Shown here: one piece after another, positions 1 through 11,880 of the stretch
How positions within the stretch are numbered: position 1 is the stretch's first letter
Layout of the letters: each line of letters opens with the position of its first letter
Assembly (NCBI GenBank): GCA_026874595.1
Contig: CM049317.1
Location: 37,666,401 to 37,730,400 of the forward strand
Length of the DNA: 64,000 nt
DNA from: Sipunculus nudus
Lineage: Eukaryota > Annelida > Sipuncula > Golfingiida > Sipunculidae
Direction of reading: 5' to 3'
Translations under genes and position numbers: made by a program
Notes under the pieces: generated by a model
Seen by the model: only the letters and a program-made list of their open reading frames with translations
What the model was told of the DNA's origin: nothing
Database searches by the model: none

Positions 1-56
1 CTTCAGCTGTTTTGGATAAGAGAGGATGCATTAGCACGAAAAGCCAGAGATGTAAT

Positions 57-120
<64 letters not shown>

Positions 121-190
121 CACCCAGCGTATGTATGTGTGTTAACTTACTTTATCTCGATTTGGATGAGCTTAGCTTTCTGTTTTCTAG

Positions 191-297
191 GTACCGGTGG
201 AGGACTAAATGGTGGGGCCATTGCAGCTATTGTTATCTGCTTTCTGATTCTACTGGCGGTCGGACTTTCCGTGTACAGATTTAGGTACAAGATACAG
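191..297 (+). CDS. Gene 1 exon: transmembrane segment
   Basis: The exon follows a TTTTCTAG acceptor (ending at 190) and precedes the donor CAG|GTATGG at 298. It starts in phase 1 and ends in phase 0. It encodes a glycine-rich lead (GTGGGLNGG), then a hydrophobic stretch, AIAAIVICFLILLAVGLSVY, long enough for one membrane span, then a basic stop-transfer tail (RFRYK). That predicts a single pass with the C-terminus in the cytoplasm. The paralogous exon at 55921-56021 has the same phases and layout but a different helix sequence. Confidence 0.72.
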
Positions 298-3200
298 GTA
301 TGGTCATATGGATTTGTATGGAACAGTTATGTAAAGTCTCGATCAGGTGCTAAATGTTTGGTGTAGTATTTCTTACAGGTTTAAAATAAATAATCTTATA
401 ATCATTATTTTATTATTACCTTTCAGAATGCCATAGATAAAAGAAAAAACATTCAGGATGAAGGAAACAGTCTCCTTCTTAAGGATGGTAAGCCAGAATC
501 AGTTGTTACTAAAAACTTTTGAACATGACAGTCGATGTTTAACGAAAGTGTCCTGGTGGGATTCCTGATACATCCTGATATCACTCTGTGTTATCCCAAA
601 GTCACCCTGGTCCATAAGGTATCGGAAAACGTTTCAGCATGTTACGGATTTACCGCCATCTCCATATAACCTAGTGTGATTATCTAAATTTCTCCCGATG
701 TATTCTGGTCACTCCCGATATGCTTTCCGACACCGGAAAGTGTGATCCCTGTCTAAACGAGGTAACAATGCCTCTGAAACTTACCTCGCTCACTGGCCTA
801 CGGGTGCTACCTGTCCAGTGACACTGTTTTGAATACTTCCTATACATTCACACGTGCCTCTGGTGTTTACCAATAAACTCCACTACTACTAATAAATGAG
901 TCCTAAAGATGTCGCGTTAGGTATAGTGATCTAATTTTCAGCTGTATGTAAATGAGTCATTTATACCGTCTTCGCCATCATAGTCCGATCCGGGCCCCGA
1001 CAAGATCAGCATCAGTTACAGCAAGTTCTATTTACCAACGATGTTCACTTAATGTTAAATTAGATGATGAAAGTAGGAGAAGATTTAGCTTTCATATATT
1101 GTTACATGGTATATACTTATATAGATTATTATCTCGTCTTCTCTACTAAAATCTCGAAATCAGTAGACATTTAGTTTTAAACTAATAGTTTTCACAATAG
1201 ACACGTCCCTGCTGTATCTTCATCTTCTTTAAGTAAACCACGATGGATATCTGGATTTTTGTTTTCAGTTGATGCAGACGCTCTGACTAAGCGGATCGCC
1301 GAGACCATGATAAACCGCCATAAATACTTAGAGATCTTTGATTGGGAGGACAAGAAGAAGTCCGTAAAAATCGACATTATTTATACTAAAATGAAGTGGG
1401 TGGAGCACTGCGAGGGCATAGGCAGGGAAGAACATCAACTATTGAAACACTACACGGATATGTTCACTCAGGTAAGGACCAGAACCTCACAAACTGAACC
1501 AGTATATGGTTATGTTCACTAAGGTAAGGACCAGACCTCACATACTGAACCACTACATGGATATATTCACTCAGGTAAGGACCACACCTCACAAACTGAA
1601 CCACTACAAGGATATGTTCGCTCAGGTAAGGACCACACCTCACAAACTGAACCACTACAAGGATATGTTCACTCAGGTAAGGACCACACCTCACAAAGTG
1701 AACCACTACAATGATATGTTCACTCAGGTAAGGACCACACCTCACAAACTGAACCACTACAAAGATATGTTCCCTAAGGTAAGGACCACACCCCAAAAAC
1801 TGAACCACTACAAAGATATGTTCACTCAAGAAAGGAATAGAACCTCACAAACTGAACCAGTTTATGGTTATGTTCACTAAGGTAAGGACCACACATCACA
1901 AACTGAACTTCTACAAGGATATGTTCACTCAGGTAAGGACCACACCTCACATACTGAACCACTACATGGATATGTTCACTAAGGTAAGGACCAGACCTCA
2001 CAAACTGAACCACTACAAAGATATGTTCACTAAGGTAAGGACCAGACCTCACATACTGAACCACTTCATGGATATGTTCACACAGGTAAGAACCAGTACC
2101 TCACAAACTGAACCGTTACATGAATATGTTCACTAAGGTTAGGACCAGACCTCACATACTGAACCACTACAAGGATATGTTCCCTAAGGTAAGCACCAGA
2201 ACCTCACAAACTGAACCACTACATGGATATGTTCACTAAGGAATGGACCAGAACCTCATATACTGAACCACTACAGGGATATGTTCACTGAGGAATGGAC
2301 CAGAACCTCACATACTGAACCATTACAGGGATATATTCACTCAGGAATGGACCAGACATCACAAACTGAACCACTACACGGATATGTTCACTCAGGTATG
2401 GACCTGAACCTAACATACTGAACCACTGCAAGGATATGTTCACTCATGTATGGACCAGAACCTCACATACTGAACCACTACCAGGATGTGTTCACTCAGG
2501 AATAGACCAGAACCTCACATACTGAACCACTACAAGGATATGTTCACTTAGATATGGACCAGACATCACAAACTGAACCACTACATGGATATGTTCACTA
2601 ATGTAAGGACCAGAACCTCACAAACTGAACCACTACATGGATATGTTCACTAAGGTAAGGACCAGAACCTCACAAACTGAACAATTGAATGGATATTTTC
2701 ACCAAGGTAAGGACCAGAACCTCACAAACTGAACCACTACATGGATATGTTCACTGAGGAATGGACCAGAACCTCATATACTGAACCACTACAGGGATAT
2801 GTTCACTGATAATGGACCAGAACCTCACATACTGAACCACTACAGGGATATGTTCACTCAGGTATGGACCAGACATCACAAACTGAACCACTACACGGAT
2901 ATGTTCACTCAGGTATGGACCTGAACCTCACAAACTGAACCACTACACGGATTTGTTCACTCAGGAATGGACCGGAACCTCACATACTGAACCATTTCAA
3001 GGATATGTCCACTCAGGTATGGACCAGACATCATATACTGAACCACTACACGGATATGTTCACTCAGGTATGGACCTGAACCTCAAAAACTGAACCACTA
3101 CATGGATACGTTCATTCAGGTAAGAACCAGAACCTCACAAACTAAAGTACTACACGGAAATGTTCACTGGGGTATGGACCAGAACCTCACAAACTGAACC

Positions 3201-6200
3201 TCTATATGGATATGTTTACTGAGGTAAGGACGGGAACCTCACAAACTGAACCACTACAAGGAGATGTTCACTGAGGTAATGACCACACTTCACAAACTGA
3301 ACCATTACATTGATAAGTTCACTCAGATAGGACCAGAACCTCACAAACTGAACCATTACATGGATAAGTTCACTCAGATAGGACCAGAACCTCACAAACT
3401 GAACCAATACTTGGATATGTCGATTCAGGTATGGACCAGAACCTCACAAACTGAACCACTTTATGGATATGACAGGGGTAAGGATAGGAACCTCACACAC
3501 TGAACCACTACCTGGATATGTTCACTGAGGTATGGACCAGAACCTGACAAACTGAACCACCCTGGATATGCTCATTCAATTAAGTCTCATAACTTCACAT
3601 ACTGAGCCACTTTAGGATTTGTTCATTCAGGTAAGGATCAGAACCCACAGACTCATCCACTACATGGATATGTTTACTCAGGTAACAATCCTTTATGTAA
3701 TGTGTTGTAATCATCTTAAGGTGCATATATACGATTTTCCTTGTGGACGTCCTTTTTACATGTTCGAACACTTTGGAGAAACTTGGGTAAATCCCCTACA
3801 AACACAAAGTCGCACAATAGATAAACAATTCAGTTTTATATCCCGTAAATCCTTTTAAAACGGAAGGATATAGACGATAAATAGAGAAATCAGTGTTTTT
3901 TACCCGTAAAACCTTATCTGACATAGGGATACATACAATAACGGACAAACAGGTTAATGTCATATATAGAAAATCCTCCTTGAATATAAGTATGCAGACA
4001 ATGAACAGACACTGGTGTAATATACCGTAAATTTCCACAACACATTAGGATAAATGGAAGAAAGGGTAGCAATATAACTTGTTTGTATTTCTGTAAGTCA
4101 CTCAATAAATACCGGACTGTTTTACACATAAGTTCATTGTAATATTCATACATGAGATCGTAAATAATCAGATTTTTGTATTAAAGTATTTTCGATGCAA
4201 AGAAAATTTGTTTGAAAGAGTTCTCACTATAAATGAGTGATTAATGTGACACTAATGGTACAACTCATTAACCACTTCGTATAAAAACGCCCTAACACTT
4301 ACTTTTACATATTTTAAGGACAAGAGTGAGGATCAAATTGAGGAGGAGGGCTCTATGAGAATTGTGGTCTTTGGGGACCCCGGTGTTGGTAAAACAACTT
4401 TCGCAAAACGTCTCCTGGTGGACTGGGCTAGAACTAAGTTAAAAGGAAAAGGTAAAGGACTCAAAACTCCTCACCTACGTAGCCTTAACCGATTCAAATA
4501 CGTGGTTCCGATATTTTTGAGGGAAGTCATCGAGGGAATGACGCTCTTGGACATTGTTAAAGATCAGTTGAACCTTGAGACTAATGAGGCTGAACAGTTA
4601 CTGACACAAATCCAGGAAAACCTCAGTGATACTTTAATCATTCTGGAAGGATACGACGAATTCATCGAGAGCAGGTCCGAGGATATCGTTGACATTGTCA
4701 AATGTAAGAAGTTGTTCCCCGTGAACACTGTGATAACCTGCCGAACGCATGCTTTCCCATCCCTTAACATAGCACCCTACAGCTACCCGTCTAAAGTAGA
4801 ACTCCTTGGATTTTCCAGAGAGAGTGTCGGACTCTACGTAAAAGCATACTTTGCACAGTGTAAGCAAGATGTGTCATCCAAAGCAGAACGTTTATTGGCT
4901 GAAATCGAAGCGAATGAGAACTTGAGGCAGTTCAGTCGCTATCCAGCAATTTTGTTGTTGATGTGCATCCTGTGGCGAGAGCGCGATAGACTTGCCTCAA
5001 CGATCACAGAATTTTATACTGATTTCGTTCTGTACGCATGTGCTAGGTACCACAGGAAAGCAGGAGAAGACACGAATAATTCAACAAATCAAAACGATTA
5101 CCGGGAAATCTATCAACAAGAGCTGTTAAAAGTTGGAGAATGGGCCCTGAATGCCCTTGAAAATGATCAGCTTCGGCTTGTGTTTTCATATAAAGATACT
5201 TTTAACTTTATTGGTCCAAAGGCTTGGGATCTCGGATTCTTTCGCACATTCAAGACTTCACCAAAAACCGAATTTCATCACAAGTCCTTACAAGAATTCT
5301 TCGCTGCTTACTTTATTGTGAATTGTGTCACAGGTGAGGGCAGCAAAATACTTCTTCGTTTCTGTAGCTCATCTGAACAGCTACACCATGGAAAGGTCAT
5401 AGTGACTTTTGTTTGCGGGATGTCAAAAGAAATGGGAAATAAAATGAGGAAAGGGTTGGAAGAAGCAATTAGCACATGGGAGGAAGGGACAGTAGTAACA
5501 GAGGGAAGTAGAACTGATTTCCTACTAACATTTATTTCAGAAAATCCGAACGTAAATTTTCCTCTTCCCCGTGCCGTTGCTTTTGACCCAGGACGATACA
5601 CCAGGGGGGTCGTGCAAAAGTTCCTGCAGATGGACGCTGCTGCAGTCTGCGAAGTCATGTTGACGACACGATCCCTTGGGCATCTTGAATGTTTGGCATA
5701 TCTTAATAAGAACGACATTGAAAAAGTTGAAATAGACACAGCCTCATTTAGCAAAGGCAAGCCTGTGAAGGTCGACAACAATTTGCTGCAGAGGATCTCA
5801 AATCTAGAAGGAAGCCTGGTCATCGAAAATTTCAAATTGAATAAACTGAAAGAAAAGGATAATTTCCTCGTGTTTAGGCAGCTGCTGCCTTGTATAGTCA
5901 CTGTTCATATTGACGTGGTCGATATGACCTTGGTTGATTTTGGCCACGAGTGTCTTAGTGCCTTCACAAGCATGTTTGGAAAACTGAACACTCTGACGCA
6001 GGTCCGGCTTAGAGCATGCAGGTGTGAAGACGATAAAGTTTGGCACGATTTCCTCGATAAACTACCCGAACTAACAAAGCTTGAACTGCTGGATCTGAGC
6101 CACAATACCCTAGGCCCTGAGAGTTTACGGATCCTTGCAACTAGCATGGCAAGCCTACACCATCTCCAAGACCTGCGGTTACAGACTTGTGGCGTTGGCG

Positions 6201-6430
6201 GTGGTAGTAGCTTCCTCACGTTCCTGCAAGCATTGCCTAGCTCAATCCGTAAGCTTGACCTTTGTGAGAATGCACTTGGAGATGAACTGGGGCACTTGGA
6301 AGACGTAGGTAACAAGCTGGCTGGAGTAATCACACTGGACATCGGTAAAAACGGTGTCAGTGAACCTCTGCGAACAAGTCTCCAAACATATTTTGACATT
6401 AACCATCATGAAATGAGTGTAACATATTAA
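191..6430 (+). CDS. Gene 1: transmembrane NACHT-LRR protein (3' part of gene, four exons)
   Basis: Gene model joining exons 191-297, 427-487, 1269-1471 and 4319-6430. Every junction has an AG acceptor and GT donor, and the phases (1-0, 0-1, 1-0, 0-stop) chain without a break. The product enters the window at its transmembrane helix, continues through a short cytoplasmic segment and a pre-NACHT segment, and ends with a NACHT ATPase plus ribonuclease-inhibitor-type LRRs. The extracellular part and start codon lie upstream of position 1. The same exon order, phases and 61-nt second exon recur in the paralogue at 55921-59435, which strongly supports the model. By family knowledge, NACHT proteins are STAND NTPases that oligomerise in innate immunity or cell death; a role here is inferred. 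Introns are about 129, 781 and 2847 nt, the last swollen by a minisatellite. No effector domain is recognised. Confidence 0.82.
427..487 (+). CDS. Gene 1 exon: 61-nt juxtamembrane cytoplasmic exon
   Basis: The acceptor is TTTCAG at 421-426 and the donor G|GTAAGC at 488. Length is 61 nt, phase 0 in and phase 1 out. It encodes a polar segment (NAIDKRKNIQDEGNSLLLKD) with no recognised domain. Gene 2 has an exon of exactly the same length and phase at 56618-56678, encoding an unrelated-looking but equally polar segment. This conserved architecture is the main reason for calling such a small exon. Confidence 0.62.
488..1268 (+). other. Gene 1 intron between the 61-nt exon and the pre-NACHT exon
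   Basis: About 780 bp of AT-rich sequence with no repeat, open frame or conserved motif that I can support. It begins with GTAAGC and ends with a pyrimidine-rich tract and CAG. Confidence 0.6.
1269..1471 (+). CDS. Gene 1 exon: pre-NACHT segment
   Basis: The exon follows TTTTGTTTTCAG (ending at 1268) and ends at CAG|GTAAGG; phase 1 in, phase 0 out. It encodes about 68 residues containing ALTKRIAETMINRH, then IDIIYTKMKWVE, then HYTDMFTQ. The matching exon of gene 2 (56874-57079) carries IDQIYTEMRWVE and NHYSDMFSE. So IDxIYTxMxWVE and HYxDMF are conserved landmarks directly upstream of the P-loop exon. This resembles the short conserved stretch before NACHT in other invertebrate NLR-like proteins; I recognise no CARD, death or TIR fold. 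The last ~33 bp of this exon are the seed of the minisatellite in the following intron. Confidence 0.8.
1449..3690. repeat. 51-52-bp minisatellite carrying exon end and splice donor
   Basis: Tandem array of about 43 units (estimated from length), period 51-52 bp. The core is ggatatgttcactcaggtaa, followed by ggaccagaacctcac and then aaactgaaccactac. Unit one is the 3' end of the coding exon plus the first bases of the intron. Each complete unit therefore carries ~33 bp of exon-like sequence (reading KLNHYKDMFTQ in one frame) and a potential GTAAGG donor. Proximal units keep GTAAGG. Distal units often have GTATGG or have lost the GT (AGGAATGG). Stretches at 1506-1880 and 1864-2136 stay open because their units are 51 bp (17 codons). 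Those open frames are a by-product of the repeat, not separate genes. Confidence 0.93.
3691..4318 (+). other. Non-repetitive remainder of the last gene 1 intron
   Basis: About 630 bp between the minisatellite and the NACHT exon. A loose set of short degenerate direct repeats (xxcgtaaatcctt, cataggatacatacaataacggacaaacag and similar spacing, 3840-4060) is visible. The acceptor is ATTTTAAG at 4311-4318, which is less pyrimidine-rich than usual. Confidence 0.45.
4319..6430 (+). CDS. Gene 1 terminal exon: NACHT ATPase with C-terminal LRRs
   Basis: One uninterrupted exon in phase 0 to a TAA. Residue numbers here count from the internal Met at 4355. Walker A GDPGVGKTT is at 7-15 (nt 4373-4399). 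The Walker B region is LIILEGYDEF (about 94-103), with Glu where NACHT proteins usually have Asp before G-x-DE. A sensor-like VITCRT is at about 126-131. RQFSRYPAILLLM lies near 191-203. The conserved helical-domain motif EFHHKSLQEFFAAYF is near 306-320. Several RI-type LRRs follow from about 545 to 670 (LELLDLSHNTLG, LQDLRLQTCGV, IRKLDLCENALG). Upstream of the Met the exon opens DKSEDQIEEEGS, which is in frame and belongs to the product. It is clearly homologous along its length to 57345-59435. Exact effector and ligand are unknown. Confidence 0.92.
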   Translation, partial: DKSEDQIEEEGSMRIVVFGDPGVGKTTFAKRLLVDWARTKLKGKGKGLKTPHLRSLNRFKYVVPIFLREVIEGMTLLDIVKDQLNLETNEAEQLLTQIQENLSDTLIILEGYDEFIESRSEDIVDIVKCKKLFPVNTVITCRTHAFPSLNIAPYSYPSKVELLGFSRESVGLYVKAYFAQCKQDVSSKAERLLAEIEANENLRQFSRYPAILLLMCILWRERDRLASTITEFYTDFVLYACARYHRKAGEDTNNSTNQNDYREIYQQELLKVGEWALNALENDQLRLVFSYKDTFNFIGPKAWDLGFFRTFKTSPKTEFHHKSLQEFFAAYFIVNCVTGEGSKILLRFCSSSEQLHHGKVIVTFVCGMSKEMGNKMRKGLEEAISTWEEGTVVTEGSRTDFLLTFISENPNVNFPLPRAVAFDPGRYTRGVVQKFLQMDAAAVCEVMLTTRSLGHLECLAYLNKNDIEKVEIDTASFSKGKPVKVDNNLLQRISNLEGSLVIENFKLNKLKEKDNFLVFRQLLPCIVTVHIDVVDMTLVDFGHECLSAFTSMFGKLNTLTQVRLRACRCEDDKVWHDFLDKLPELTKLELLDLSHNTLGPESLRILATSMASLHHLQDLRLQTCGVGGGSSFLTFLQALPSSIRKLDLCENALGDELGHLEDVGNKLAGVITLDIGKNGVSEPLRTSLQTYFDINHHEMSVTY

Positions 6431-9320
6431 TGTTAGGTCGCTACTGCCCTGATGCACCATCCTTAAGATAGGAAGCATCATTCCAAAGGGTTCACGTACA
6501 TACCTATATCAATCAGATTTAACAATAGCTTAATTCTCTCAACAAAGCAGTTATAACTGCAGCACCATTCCCCTCCATTTCAGTTGGCCCTTTTTCCCTT
6601 TCTCATGGATATGCTTATAACCTGACAAGCCTGTATCGTCTGAGACATAGTGGGAACAGGCAATGGTGTTTTGTCATACTGATGAAGTATCTTGAAACGA
6701 ACAGGTCGACAGGTGACTGTGTTCAGGACTTGAAGTTCAATTTTAATACCGGGTCCTAGTCATATCTCTGCTTGTTCATCAATTGTTTACGTTGTAGGGA
6801 TACAAATAGATCTTAGCCATGAATATTTATTTCAGTGTGATTTACAGAGATTTGATCCAATATTTTTCTCAGTATTTAATGTTTTTATGACGTCTTTCTG
6901 TAGTCAGAAGTGCCATGTTATCTATCCATATTATGTTCCATTATGAAGCAGTTTTCTTTTTTTTTTCAATGCAATGGAAAACTTCGTGGTTAAATCATAT
7001 TCTGTGTATTTTAGTTTAGGCTGACATTTCTGCTGAAATGGTTTAGTGCTTTAATCTAATCGTAAATAAGCGGCTCAATCAACATTTAAGTAACAGCACA
7101 GTCGAAGGGTCCGACAGTTAAATTTTTATAATTTTGTACAGAAAGAGAGAACGTTTTATTGAGTGTCAAGTGTTTATGTTTCTACTTGCATATAATTTAA
7201 TCCACAGTATGTGCTTTTATTTAATTTTCATAGTTATTTTTGTTAAAAAGGGAACGGTGATACCAAGATACCAGTCAAAGGAAACAAGTATGTGTAAACA
7301 TCCTTCTAGTCAATGATAAGTGTGCCAAAGACATTTGATGTAGTGTTCATTTCTTATCAGTTCAAAACCACAGGTAGCAAGGGCCAGGAGACTCACTTTA
7401 AAAAAAAAAAAATAACCCTCACACTGGTTCCTATTTGTTACTGTCATGGATTCACGTTCATGACACATTCGCTCATCACCATATAGAAGCATTCACTCAT
7501 TTTAATCACTGGGTAATGGTTTTTTCTCGTTTTCATGCACGTTTATGCAAATTAAAAAAAAAATCCATATCACATTTGAATCACGAAATATCAAAAGCCA
7601 TCATGTTCCCCCAGAACCCCCCCCCCCCCCCCCCCCCCCCGTACTCGATATGTTTGATTCCCTCTAGGTTTGGATGGAATTTTAAATACGCCCTATAACA
7701 ATGCATTCGTTTAAGCTTGCATTCATTAAAAATTAAGCCTATAATTCATTGTTTGTTGGTATTTTGTTTTTATGTTAATTTAAGATAACGGAAACTGAAT
7801 AAGAAAGCCAGTAGGATCATACTGATGTATGATAATGTTCTTGAACTGTATAATTTGCTCGTGGAACATACTTATGTCTACCTATGTTAACTTAAACTAC
7901 CTTACATATGACCTGCCTCATGATGAACAGTTTTTTGTGATTGATTAAGTGTTAAAGTGCCAATTTTACTTGTAGCTGATATTTACTGATAGGTGATATG
8001 GTTCGTGAATGGTGATTTTTTATGAATTTATACATGCTTTTTTCTATTTAATTTGCTGCAGATATTAAACATTGTTTGACTGATACTTTGTTTATTTGTT
8101 GTTAATCCTCCACATCACTGGATAACGAGATTTGGACGGGGCTGCATACCTGTGCTTTCATATGTAGGTTAATTTTTCAGAATCAAACACTATAACTAAA
8201 TCTTATAATGCTCCTTCCGTCCTGTGAATTACGATTGTTGTGTACATGGGACAGAACGTCCACTGAGGTCCTCTTTGGTACAGATTATTAAGCAGAACGA
8301 CGGATTCCTGCTACCTCCTAAAGTAACCTACCCAGGTATGTTGCATCAATTTTCACGTTTCTCTTACGCACAGGCCTTCAGAGAGGCTGGGGCCCGGACC
8401 GACCATGCAAGAATTTCCTGTAGGGCCTAATAACATTTTTGCTAATGTAGGAGTCTCATTTAGTTAGGCCTTTTAAATTTCACTAAGGAGTGCTGGGCCC
8501 GGGCGATCGGAAGTGTCCAATAGGCCATAAGTAAATGCTCGAAAAATGCGAAATGTTTGACATTAGCAAAGCGTCTATTGAGTATTTAAGCGGGAGTGAC
8601 CCGAGAGGTTGAATTAGCTTGTTTATATAGGTTTTAATCCGGGAGTGGGGAGTCGTCCTACGGCAAAGGACCTTGTCTCTTAGGGCCCATTTACATGCTT
8701 CAAAATGCGGACATTCCGGAGTGATGGAAAATGGTGGTTACTGGTATATCAAAAAGGCAAGGCAACCATAATAGGCTAAATTTAGTGCGATGCACATCCA
8801 TGGAAGAATATAAACTAAAGTATATATTTACTTGCTTTTATCCTACTGGGCTTATTGGGCTGTTGAAAGCGTACCGTTTCATTCAGGAAGTTTTTTATGT
8901 TCATTCCCATCATAACATTGCAATTTGCACCAGTTCTGTTATGAAATTAGATCGCTTCTTGATCTTCTAGGCTTGAACTCTTCTTCTCTAAAGGACCCAC
9001 AATAAAATTGAAAAAAGAGAGAGAAAATGAAACGGAAATACATAAATACTAAGATTCAAATGCATGAAAAAAATATCTTATTGTACGTAGCAGAAAATGC
9101 ACATAATTTTTTTTTATTTGTATGTGCAAGATACCTCTGTATAGATGCAGGCCTAGTAATGTATTTAAGTCAATTAGTTTCTGAAAAAACGAACGTTTGA
9201 CTATTTCTTTACAAAATTAAGAGCATATAGGTAGTGCTTTGCTGTTTAGTTATTTCACAAACAAATACAACAATTACAGGGTTTGAACGAAATCAAACTA
9301 GTTTAATAATCGTATTTACT
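6431..9320. other. 3' flank of gene 1 and intergenic sequence
   Basis: AT-rich sequence with no supportable gene. It contains an A run near 7400, a C homopolymer at 7617-7640 and a slightly more GC-rich patch at 8380-8700 (aggagtgctgggcccgggcg, ctacggcaaaggaccttgtc) that may be an old transposon fragment. I see no clear AATAAA within the first few hundred bases after the gene 1 stop codon. Confidence 0.4.
7617..7640. repeat. C homopolymer
   Basis: An uninterrupted run of 24 C (G on the other strand). It is a likely length-unstable and error-prone site. Confidence 0.95.
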
Positions 9321-9324
9321 ATCA

Positions 9325-9560
9325 AGGTATAAACACACACTTTCATGGTCAAGGATTGTGATGAAGATTTTCATTTTTTTTTTTCATTTTTCAATTCGGT
9401 TTATTTAATAAATTTTAATATGCAAATTCGCTCGTCCTGTCTCAGATATAAAGGTATCAACACTAATGTTTTCTTAGTCAAGGACTATAATGAAGAGTTT
9501 CAAATTACCATTTGATGAATTATGCCAGTTTTTCGTCGCCATTGTTTTAAATTTCTCGCC
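9325..9560. repeat. Degenerate ~145-bp dispersed repeat, copy A
   Basis: About one and a half diverged units containing 'atcaaggtataaacac', 'tcatggtcaaggattgtgatg', 'tgcaaattcgc' and 'gagtttcaaattaccatttg'. The same word order recurs several times at 47860-48835 inside gene 2, so this is a dispersed, internally tandem family. Confidence 0.6.
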
Positions 9561-11880
9561 CTCCTCCTTTGTATGCATTCACTAGGACTTCATATCGTGT
9601 GAAATCATAGGAATATATCGGCACACCCGACACTCAGAGAGGTCCTCCAATTTTTTTTCTAAGCATAAAACTAAGGTGTTTAGCGATGACGTCAGTTGAT
9701 TGGAGACGATATTAGTAAAATGTTTCTAATTAAGGTACTAGCAGCGGCATTTCCAAATTTGCTTGAAATCTGCGACAGCATTGAAAGTAATGTGAAGGTA
9801 ACAGGTTGTACAGCAATGTCTATATAGTCATACTAGTGTCGTGCTCACAGCACCATTTTCTTTTGCTCTCCGATTCAAGGCCACTTCTTCATCATTTTCT
9901 GTATCACTCAAATAAAGAGGCGCTGATGCTCTAGCACCAGACCGGCTACACCATTAGTACAAGGATATCTGTAGGGATGCGTCCATTTCGACAGAGAGGT
10001 TCCATCGTGTTCAATAAAAATTGTCGAAAATATCACATAAGCTCCAGATTCTAGACACATCTGCCGTCATAATAATAATTATAATAATAAAATAATAATA
10101 ATACAACATAGAGTTTATATAGCGCCAATTCAATGATTGCCGGAATCACAGCGCAAGTGGCAATGGCTGAGGTCACTTACAGCAGCTAATACCGGCATCT
10201 TAACGCTGAAGAACCTAACCTTATTTATCACAACGGGCATTGCATAAATGAACCGACTGACTGTGCGACACAGAAATGCTAGCCACCAACAGTCAGGGTT
10301 AATCCTGTCCAAAATACACAGTTCTCTATAAAAAAAATGGTAGCTGACGGGAGGTAAGACGAAGGACGTTTCTTCAACCAGTGACCTTTCAACCTCCGCA
10401 CATATGCAACCAACTACGATGATTTTCTGTTTGTCAACATTGGCGCATGCGCCGTGCTTACTAACAGCTAGATAAAGAAGCTCACACATCCGTCACAGAG
10501 ACGTTAAAAGAACTTTTCTTAACAGGAATTAATATGTACGATGCGTAATCTAGAAAAAACAATGCTCGCGCACAGTTAGGTCTGTGGCGCCATCTAACGG
10601 AACTAATTGGAAGATAACAATCAATGGACCCGATACCGATTTATGGACTGACAAGTTTATGAACACTAAATCATGATGTTTTATGGTTATAATTATTTCC
10701 TTCTGTATACTTTATTATATGATCTGATGGAACTTTTAAGGTATTGCTTGGTAATACGCATGGTCATATAAAAATATAAAGTCAAGAAACATTATCGATG
10801 ATATACATGTGTATATATATATATTTGAATCAAACTTGGGCTAGATAATCTATTGGTTACCAGTTATGGTGAGCTTCGTTAAAATCAATCAAAGCCCTGG
10901 CCGGGTAGGTTATGGCGTCGACACTAAAAATTAAAAGTCAGACGTAAGGACAGACGGACGAACCGTGGAAACACCGTAATACGCCCTGTCATGAGGAAGG
11001 GCGTATAAAATTCAGTTTAACATTATACTAGATATTTCTAGGGCATAGTATCTTAAAACTTCAAAGAAAAACATGTCTCATTCACAAACATAGATTCAAT
11101 CAGATGAAAAAAAGGTCTTGATTATGTTATAATAATTAAATCAATGAGTTTAAACAATTCATCTAGAGGTATACAGCATGAGATTATAAGATTAGACGAG
11201 GGAAATGTGATCAATCATACATTTACATATATTTAAATATACCTAATATATCAATTATTTGATATACTTGAGTTTCAATCAAACATCATCGTACAATTGA
11301 ACATTTTTCGACAGCAATTATGTAAGACTATATATACGCTATTATGTAGAAGATTTCAGGGGACGCCAGGGCCGCTTGTTACTGTTTATTATAATGTAAC
11401 TGTTAACTCAATGATATAAGGACAATACAAATAAACTCGTAGGAGAATCAGATCTATGAATCTTTACCAGCTGTGCTGATTCCTGGAAACACTGACTACT
11501 GTGGTTTTCTTCATATTTATATTCGAGGTTAAAATTTCGCGATTTTAACTTTTTCATTGTTTCGTGGGGTTCCATTTTTCACTGTAACCTAAACAGAATA
11601 TATCCAGTGTTTCAGGAATGAACTATTTAAAATAATATAGACGATAAATCGTAACAATTGGACGTTTTAGCAAACATTGAAAGAGTCGAAATTATTGTTT
11701 ACTGTTTATCAGTGGCAGTTATTTGAAAGATCTGATATAAATAAAAATAGCAATATCTGGTTACGGGAAGCAACAAGATCTATAAATATTTATAATATTC
11801 ATCTTTTGCTTCGACGAAGGGACGGACCTCGTATTTGTGACGGTTTTGTTTTCGCGATAATTTCTGTTTAATGGATATCG
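9561..11880. other. Intergenic sequence between gene 1 and the satellite
   Basis: No supportable gene. It contains the TAA-tailed fragment at 10063-10170, a short AT run near 10811-10826, and a patch at 10900-11010 (gacagacggacgaaccgtgg ... cgccctgtcatgaggaaggg) that looks like a dispersed repeat fragment. From 11530 onward it contains 'ttcgcgattttaac' and 'ttttcgcgataatttctg', MITE-like words that precede the array. Confidence 0.4.
10063..10170 (-). mobile_element. Probable LINE/SINE 3' end with TTA/TAA tail, minus strand
   Basis: Read on the minus strand, gaattggcgctatataaact is followed by a TTATTATTA-type microsatellite. The LINE fragments at 37985 and 42700 on the plus strand end in the same style (gaattggcactataattata; gtggtatataataataat). 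No RT coding is visible next to it, so only the 3' terminus is proposed. Confidence 0.4.

Noticed and set aside
1464-2136. Open frames in the 51-52-bp minisatellite on both strands
   Set aside because: They exist because some units are 51 bp. They are not bounded by plausible starts or splice sites apart from the repeated donor.
1440-3690. CRISPR-like array of regularly spaced repeats
   Set aside because: Units are contiguous without unique spacers, in an intron of a eukaryotic gene.
5308-6481. Long minus-strand frames opposite the NACHT exon (5308-5901, 5905-6399)
   Set aside because: Shadows of a well-supported coding exon on the plus strand, with no domain.
8224-8430. Exon-like frame ending VTYPG before a GT
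   Set aside because: An isolated frame with no neighbouring exons in phase and no domain; more likely chance or an old transposon fragment.
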